DNA from: Mesaphorura yosii
Taxonomy: Eukaryota; Arthropoda; Collembola; Poduromorpha; Tullbergiidae
Assembly: GCA_009869945.1 (NCBI GenBank)
Contig: WIXG01000283.1
Span: forward strand, 1-64,000
Length of the DNA stretch: 64,000 nucleotides
Direction of reading: 5' to 3'
Shown here: positions 53,701-62,700 of the stretch, in pieces
How the letters are laid out: every line of letters starts with the position of its first letter
Numbering within the stretch: position 1 is the first letter of the stretch
The notes under the pieces: model-generated
What the model was told of the DNA's origin: nothing
Databases searched by the model: none
Seen by the model: only the letters and a program-made list of their open reading frames with translations
Program-made: the position numbers and the translations under genes

Positions 53701-56700
53701 TTGCAGAGCCGTCATGCGACAACCTCAACCAAAGAACCCGTGCCAGCCTTCACCGTGCGGTCCCAACAGCATTTGCAGAGACATCAACGGCAACCCAGGC
53801 TGCTCGTGCATTGGTAAGAAAGTGATAAAGGTTCAGCAAATGTGCTTCACGCTGTTCAACTCATGTCTCGATTTCGTTTCGTGTTTTTAGTCGGGTACAT
53901 TGGCCAACCACCAAATTGCAGGTGAGCATCATGCCGTGTGTTTCACTGAAGGCAATAGCGAGTGGATCTTGACATTTGTTCTTCTGTTTGTAGACCGGAA
54001 TGTACGTACAACAGCGATTGTCCCACAACAAAGGCGTGCATCAGAAACAAGTGCGAGGACGTTTGTGTCGGAGGAGTTTGTGCGCAGAATGCCGTTTGTT
54101 CGGTCATCAACCATACGCCTTCCTGCACGTGTTTGGCTGGCTACACAGGCAATCCGCTGTCTTACTGCTTCCTTCAACCGAGTAATTGCACTACTTTCAG
54201 TCATCCACTTTTCACGAGCAAAGTTAATTTAATTATGATTTCCCTTTTGTGCCAGATACTGTTGCGCCGTGTAATCCATCTCCGTGTGGCGAAAATGCGA
54301 TCTGCACTCCGAACGGCGAGACCGCCATTTGCACATGTCCACCAAGTAAGAAATGAGAAAATGAGTCGATTTGTGTATATTTGCCCAAATGCGCATGCGT
54401 TGGTATTTAATTCTTGTGATTTCGCTGCAGACTACATCGGGGACCCCAGAACGAGATGCAGACCGGTCTGTGTCATCAACAGCGACTGTCCAACTGACAA
54501 ATTCTGTAATCAAGGAATTCGTTGTGACAACCCGTGCATGGCTGGAACTTGTGGACTTGGAGCAGAGTGCAGAGTTGTCAACCACCTCCCGATCTGCGCC
54601 TGCCCAACCGGTAACTACTCCAAATATGGAACATGAGTTCATTAGACTTAACAAATTGTGATGTCTTGCAGGATACATCGGAAATCCTTTCTCGCACTGC
54701 TACTTGGAAGTCAAAACACCGTCCAATCCCTGTGTACCCAGTCCCTGCGGCACTGGCGCCGAGTGCAGGGTTGAGGGCGATAGGGCCGTGTGCAAGTGCA
54801 TCTTGGACTACAAGGTAAATTGAAACACTCCTTGTATCTCCGTGCAGATAGTTCAAATTGGTATTCTGATGCGCAGGGTGATCCGTTTGTCCAATGTCGT
54901 CCTGAGTGCGTTGTGGATGCTGAGTGCGACTGGAACAAGGCGTGTGTTCAATATCACTGCGTTAACCCGTGCCTGAATCAAATCTGTGGAACCGGAGCCA
55001 TTTGTGAGGTTGTAAACCATCGAGCCTCGTGCAGGTGTGAGGCAGGACAGACCGGAAATCCATTCGTCCGTTGCGAAGTCATTCGTAAGTGCAAATTGTG
55101 TTTTTGTTTTTGTGCCATTTAGCTCACAATTTGTAATGCGATTGTAGGCATTGTGGAGCCTGACCCCTGTAACCCTTCACCTTGCGGTTTATCGGCCATC
55201 TGCACCGTGCGACCCGGTTCTCGTCACGCAAGCTGCGATTGCCCGTACGGACTCTTTGGAAATCCGTTCATTGAATGTCGACCTGAATGTGTGACGAACA
55301 GCGGTAAGTTCCTTTAAGAACAGAGATGAGGACTCCTTTGGCTTGGCAAAGATGAAAGCTCAAACCTCATTCATTCAAACCTCTTTTGCATTCCGACAGA
55401 TTGCAGCAGAAGTTTGGCTTGCGTCAATCAAAAATGTGTCGACCCATGTCTGTCGCATGCCTGTGGCCAAGATGCCATTTGCCAAACCGTGAACCACCAG
55501 CCCCAGTGCATCTGCCCATCAGGATTATTTGGAGATGCTCGCATTCAGTGCAAACCACCGATCAAGGTCAAAGTGGAATGTGAACAAAACTCAGGTACGA
55601 CGGAATGAATGAAAGCTACCAAAGACCAAAATGAAGTAACACGTGCGAATTCTCTGTTGTTAATTTAGATTGTCCATCCGATCGAGCTTGTGTCGCAACC
55701 CGCTGTGTGAATCCTTGTGTGGATGCCTGTGCTCCGCAGGACGCCGAGTGCCGTGCGATTAACCATCGTCCTGTGTGCTCATGCAGATCAGGTAAGATTA
55801 GTCCAGATTAGGGACAATACGACGCATCACTTCACTGACGTCTAATTTTGATTCAGGCTACACTGGCGACCCATACAGTCGATGCTACGAGCGTAAGTCA
55901 AGCGTGAATCTTCAAAAATGGCTCTTGTGACTTTCCTGTAATTAATTTTGATTTCTTAGTTGGATGTTCGAGCGACTCAGACTGCAGATCCACCGAAGCG
56001 TGTCTCAATCGTGATTGCCGCAATCCCTGTATCTACGCCCAGTGTGGAACCAACTCCGAATGCTACCCGAGGAATCACAGAGCTGAGTAAGCTGGAATTC
56101 GGTCAACTGCTAATTTTCATTAACTCAAAATGAGAAGTTCACGTTGTGACGCTCGCCGCAGGTGTCGATGCCCGGTGGGATTCCTTGGAGATCCGAGAAT
56201 CGAATGCAGACGCCCAGAATGCACCGTGAACGCGGACTGCCCCTACCATTTAGCGTGCATCAATGAGAAGTGTGCTGACCCTTGCAATTGTCCACCAAAT
56301 GCCAAGTGCGTCGTCAACAACCACATTCCATCGTGCATTGTGGAGACGGTCAAGGAGGTCGGATGCAGAAGCGACGGAGAATGCCCGAGCAGACATGCGT
56401 GTATAAACCGTGCGTGCCAAAATCCCTGCGCAATTGATCAGCTCTGCGGAGCTCATGCCATCTGCTTCGTGGAAGACTTGCTACCGTACCGTTTAATAAC
56501 GTGCAAATGCCCACCTGGCTACATTGGAGATGCCAAATCAAGTTGCGGTAAGGAGTCAGAGAAATTTGTGCTTCCATTTCGCTCAATACTATCTCAATTT
56601 TGAACTTTATTCAAACAGCCCTTCCAAAAATCGGATGTTCTGCGGACTCCGACTGTGCTCAAGACGAGCAGTGCAGAAATGCCCAATGCATTCAGCCGTG

Positions 56701-59700
56701 CAGGCTCCTCAACCCGTGTGCCCCTCAGGCCGAGTGCAGTGTGACCAACCACCGCGTACAATGCCGATGCAGAGACAACTTTGTCGGGGACCCCTTCCGA
56801 TACTGCTACAAAGGTACTGCTTTCATTCCGCGTAGCCATCATTAAATCTAGCAACTTTCTTGGCACTTGAACGATTTCTATACAAATATTATGACTTTAT
56901 AGAAGAACCGCGTCAAAAGCCAGAATGCACACGAGATGGCGACTGTCCCGATGACCGTGCATGTATCAACGCGGCTTGCCGTGACCCCTGCGGATACGCT
57001 CCTTGTGGCACCAACGCCGTGTGTAAAACACGATTCCATCTTCCGCGGTGCACATGTCCAGAACGTTTCGCAGGAAATCCAAATGTCAACTGTTACAAAC
57101 GTAAGTCTTCAATTTTAATTTCACTACACTTTTTGGAAGGCCTTGCAAGAGTTTTCATTTTCATTCTTTGACTTGCAGCGGAATGTCTTCGGGACTCGGA
57201 TTGCCCACAAGACCGACAGTGCCTGAATGAAAGATGCGTCGATCCTTGCATTTATGGAGCGTGTCCAACCACCGCTCGTTGCAGAGGCGTGGCGCATCGA
57301 GCTCAGTGCTACTGTCCTCCCGGATATCAAGGAGACCCGAGTAAGCACTCATTAATTATTCCCAATTGTGGGTGCCTCGAATTTCACAGTTTACCAAAAC
57401 TTTAATTTTGTCCTTGACTTTCAGAAATAAATTGTGTGGTGGTGGGCTGCCAATCCAACAACGACTGCGCACAAGACGAGCGCTGTGACTTGGCAAGTGG
57501 GCAATGCCAACTTGTGTGCAGAGGCTTCCTCTGTGCGCCACGGGCAACTTGTTCAGGAATTAACCACCAGCCTGTCTGCACCTGCCCATACGGAACACGA
57601 GGGGACGCCTACGTCAAGTGTGTGGAAGGTAAGTTCTTAAAGACAATCCAGCTGCATTTGGGGCAGTTTCATTGAGATTCTTCCCATTTGTCCAATTTAG
57701 AAAAACAAAAGCCAGAGTGTGAAGCAGATTCTTCTTGTCCGCCATCTTCTCTTTGCGTGAACGGGATCTGCACCTTCCCTTGCGCAGCCAGCAGTCCCTG
57801 CAGCCCCACTCAGACCTGCACAGTGTCCAACACGTACCCTCGACGCTCTGTGATTTGCGAGTGTCCCACAGATTACATCCAGAACGCCAAGGGAGAATGT
57901 GCAAAACTCACGTACCTGCCTCCTGTGAAGGGCGGTTGCAAGTCGGACAGCGAGTGCAAACTCACAGAAAGATGTGTCCAGGGCTCGTGTGTCGATGCTT
58001 GCCTGCACGAAGCTTGCGGCATCAACGCACAGTGCAAGGCTTTGAATCACGCGCCAGGTAATAACTCGAGCCATTATGTTCAACGGGCATCCACCTTCAA
58101 TTTTATTTTCTATTCAGTGTGTATCTGTCCGCCTGGATACGAAGGAGACCCGAGAGTCCGCTGTTCACTTCGTAAGTTGCCCAGTAATCTTTCTTCATTG
58201 CTCCAGAAAGAGAATTTAATTTTAAATTCCTCCTTGATATTCCTTCAGCACCTCCGCCACTCACGGGATGCTCCAGCAATTCAGAATGCACAACGTACGA
58301 AGTATGCGAAAACCGAGCCTGTATTAACCCGTGCAATGCAAATCCGTGCGCCAAGAACGCTATCTGCCACGCCGACAACCACCGATTTGTCTGCCGATGT
58401 CCGACTGGCTTCACGGGCGATGCGAGATTCCAATGCGTGTACATTCCACGTAAGTTGAGCCTTTTGAACTTGAGCATAGAAAAATGACCACTTCTCTGGT
58501 TACGTGATCAATTCTCAATTTGAATTTGCAGCGGAACCGGCTCCAGAATGCAGACAACATTCAGACTGCCCAACGGATCGTTCTTGCTTGAACTCCAGAT
58601 GTGTCAGCCCGTGCGCTTGTGGAGCTGGTGCGGAATGCCGCGTCGTGTCTCACTATGCCTCCTGTTTCTGCCCAGGTGATTTTGACCCATTGACTATCTG
58701 TACTGATAGCCAAATACAGAACTAGCAGTACAATGAAATTTTTTATTTTATTGCAGCCGGATACTCTGGAAATCCAAACAGCGGATGTTACAAACGTAAG
58801 TTTCTCTTCTCGAAGTCCGAAATCTATCTAGCTCGCAATGAGAATTGTTGATGCTCACTAAATTTTGGCATTTTTGTTCAGTTGGCTGCACGGTGGACTC
58901 GGAGTGTGCTGACGACCAAGTGTGCAGTCGAAGTCAGTGCGTGAACGCCTGTCTCGTCAACAACAACTGTGCCCTCCGAGCCGACTGCTTTGCACGTGCC
59001 CACCGTGCCTACTGCGAGTGCCAGAAGGGCTACGAAGGCGACCCGTACACCCAGTGCGTCAGACCCACCTGCAAAACGCACTCCGACTGCGACACGACTC
59101 TGGCCTGCGTGGGAGGCGCGTGTGTGAACCCGTGCACTTACAATAATCCCTGTGCACCGAACGCCATCTGTACGACGTACAACCACGTAGCGAGCTGCAA
59201 GTGTCCCGAGTCTCTGCCGCGTGGAAGTGCCGCGTCGTACTGCGAGGAAGCTCGAAGACCCACCTCGGAAATCATCCCCGAATGCACAACTGACGGAGAC
59301 TGCCCATCGACACAGGCGTGTATCAATCAAAAATGTGCAAATCCTTGCTACCATCTGAACCCTTGCCACTCCACAGCCATTTGCAAAGTAGAGCCAACAC
59401 TGCCTCTCCGGTCGCTGACCTGCATTTGTCCTGAGAATTTCATCCCGGGACCTGACGGATCCTGCAGCCCACCGAGAGTATCTCTGCCTCCAGAGTGCAC
59501 CACCAACAGTAAGAACGACCAGCGATAAGAATAAAGCTTTACCTTCTGCTTAATAATCTGACATATATTCATTTATTGCAGCTGAATGTCCATCGAACCA
59601 GGCTTGTATAAATAATATCTGTCGCGATCCTTGCGACTGTGGGCAGAATGCAAATTGCTACGTCAGAAACCACATTCCAATCTGCACCTGCCAAGAAGGT

Positions 59701-62700
59701 AAGCCCAGAATTATTAAGATTCGAATTTCAGTTCTCTATCAAACATGGTTTCTTTGTTGTTCAGGCTATGTTGGTCAACCCACCATTGGCTGCTATCAAA
59801 GTAATACCCGCTACCACCAGTCAATCATATTAATCTTTCCGAGCTTTGCCTAATCTTTGTTGAAATTCTGTAGTTGGCTGTCGCCATGATTCGGAGTGCA
59901 CTTTCGACAAAGCCTGTCTCAAAGGAGACTGTGTCAACCCATGCCTCGTTGATAAAACATGCGGGCCCGGAGCTGAGTGCTACGTCGTTTCTCATCGTGC
60001 CGAGTGCCGATGCAAGTCAGGATTCCGTGGAGTCAACCCTTACGAGGCGTGCCATCCCATCGAATGCTACACCAACTCTGACTGTCCAAGTAAGCAAGCC
60101 CATTGGCCAATCCACCCACCATGCTCTTTAGTATCTCGGTGTCACTGACTTATTTTTGATTTGCTCACAGATGATCAGGCGTGCATCAATTCAAACTGCG
60201 TCCGACCTTGCTTGTACGGCAATCCGTGCGCTGCCAACAACGCGGAGTGCTTCAACAGGAACCATCAGGCGGAGTGCCGCTGCAAGAGTGGATTCTTCGG
60301 CAACCCGAGAATCGCTTGCGAGCCTGAGCCAAAGCCTGAGTGCATTTCAGACGGAGATTGCCCATCGCAAACCATCTGCTACAATAGTAAATGCAGCGAC
60401 CCGTGCAGAATTTTGTCACCTTGTGCGGCGCCCTCCGTCTGCCGCGTGATTGACACCCTCCCCGTTCGAACCATAACATGCCAGTGCCCAGGTATGACGA
60501 CCAGACGTGGCGCAAGAGTTGACTGGTATGGTACTGGTGATCAGGATTTTAAAATGTTGCTTATTCACAGATGGATACGTGACTCAGAAAGACGGAGCCT
60601 GTCGCGTCCTGATCAAGCCAGGTTGTACGAGCGACTCTGACTGTCCATCAGACCAGAGTTGTATTAACGCGTTATGCAGAAATCCATGCGACTGTGGCTT
60701 CCACAGCCAATGTCGCGTGGTCAATCATAAACCTTTCTGCTCCTGCGAAACAGGTAAGATTAGAATTTCAATTTACACCGCCTAAGATTAAAAATGCGAT
60801 TTTTATTCTAACATGTCTTTGGTATTCGACCAGGATACGAAGGAAATCCGCTCTTGGGATGCCATCCAGGTAAGATTCGCGGTAGCTAAATACGCTCATG
60901 CTGTACGTTTTGCATGCTTAAACAATTTGCATTGCGTTTGTAGTTGGCTGCCAGTCGAACTCTGATTGTCCACTCACCCACGCTTGCGTCAACCGCAACT
61001 GCGAACCAGTTTGCGAGAAAGTGCTGCCAAAACCACCCTGTGGACTCGGCGCCACCTGCGTGCCCGTCAACCACGAGCCAGTTTGTAGATGTCCTTCGGG
61101 TTAGTACGCCCATAACGACGGAGCATCGGTCGGGAGAGCTGCGACAGAAATTATGGTATTAATTGTCCTTTTTGATCAGGAATGCATGGAAATCCGCTGG
61201 TCTCGTGTCAAGTCGTCGGTTGTCGGGCGGAGACAGACTGCCCTCAAGACCGATCCTGTGTTAACCGTAAGTTATATTCGACACCAATTTCGACTTTTTT
61301 TATTCTCCTACTTTGCATTTAAGTGAAGGTTACATACAGCTTATAATTTTTTTGCAAAGATTTTAACATTTAACACATGTACAGAGAGTAGAGGCACACT
61401 TTTCCCCTACAAACATGTTCCTTGAGCAAAAGTTTGTTTTCACTTTGCTCTTTTGAAAGCTAATAATATAAGCTTCGTTTCCGTGGAATTCAGGTAGAAT
61501 TTTTTGGAATCACTTCTGCCGTTCAAACAATAATGAGCACTTGTGTAGAATTAACATGCTCGAAACGTGTGTAAAAAGTGGTTGAAAAGTGTGTAGGGAA
61601 CTTGAATTCAGTTGTAGCTATATTTAAAAGGTTTAGCGCCGAACTACTTGTACAATAGCTCTAATTTTGGAGATTCTGGAACGTCGTTCGAGTACTTAAT
61701 ACTGATACGGTTCCCAGAATATTGCTGAAAATCTGATTCCTTGAATGACCTCAGGCGTCCAGATCATCTGTAGTTGATCGTTGATTAGGGTGAAATCCAT
61801 CTGCTTCGTTTCTCTACCAATGTTTACTTCGATCTTGTTAGCTGGAGATAAAAGAAGGCCTCAATTGCAACTTGTTCGGCCATAGGATAAATGTTCCCCG
61901 TTTCCTCGCGAGCCAAAAGAGCTTAAAATCGTAGAACTTTGCCTCTGGACATAATTTTCGGAATTTTCCCAACGCAGTAACGTCTGTTTGCAATTGCTCA
62001 TGGACCGTCGAAGAATTACTGTTGAATGTTGATCTAATTCGCTGATCCCTTCCCACGTATCCAAAGCATTTCCCTTCCAGATCGGAGACACTTAAGTAAA
62101 TGAATCCATTTTTCAAATCAACGTTGGACATGAAGGATGGTCGTTTCATCTTGTTAAAACCAGAGTTTCTGTTTTCGCTCTCTCGTTCTTAAATTGTGCA
62201 AAAGTTTCAAACTTGACTTCAATGTTGTTGTCAACTAAAGTTGCTTTGAACGCTTCCATATCAATGTCACCAATCTAGAGCCTACTAATTGCGTTCGGAG
62301 GTATTTTGTCCTCTGGTAAACGTGAGCGACAGCGATCATGGGATTTTAATTTGTCAACCAATAACTTTAAATGTATTCTACAGGTAACTGTGAGAACCCG
62401 TGCTCAATTCAGGACGTGTGCAATCCACCATCAACGTGCCGAATCGTTTCACATCAGTTCAACTGCACTTGCCCTCCAGGCTTTGTCGGATCCCGAGGAA
62501 CTGTGTGTCGAATTGGTACGTATCAACTGACAGATGCGTGAAACAGATCTTTCCCGTTGTTAATAATTTTTTTTTCTTTTAAAGAAAAAATGGGATGCAC
62601 TGAGGACGGCGAATGTCCATCAACTCTGGCTTGTATTAATGGAAATTGTAAGAATCCGTGTCTAGAAGGCAAGCCTTGCGGAACGAATGCGGAGTGCCGC

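Noticed and set aside
33653-57100. Repeated short DNA words such as CCNTCNCCNTGCGG, looking like an interspersed repeat or CRISPR
   Set aside because: They are the coding sequence of the PSPCG and PEC motifs, keep codon phase and lie within exons at variable spacing.
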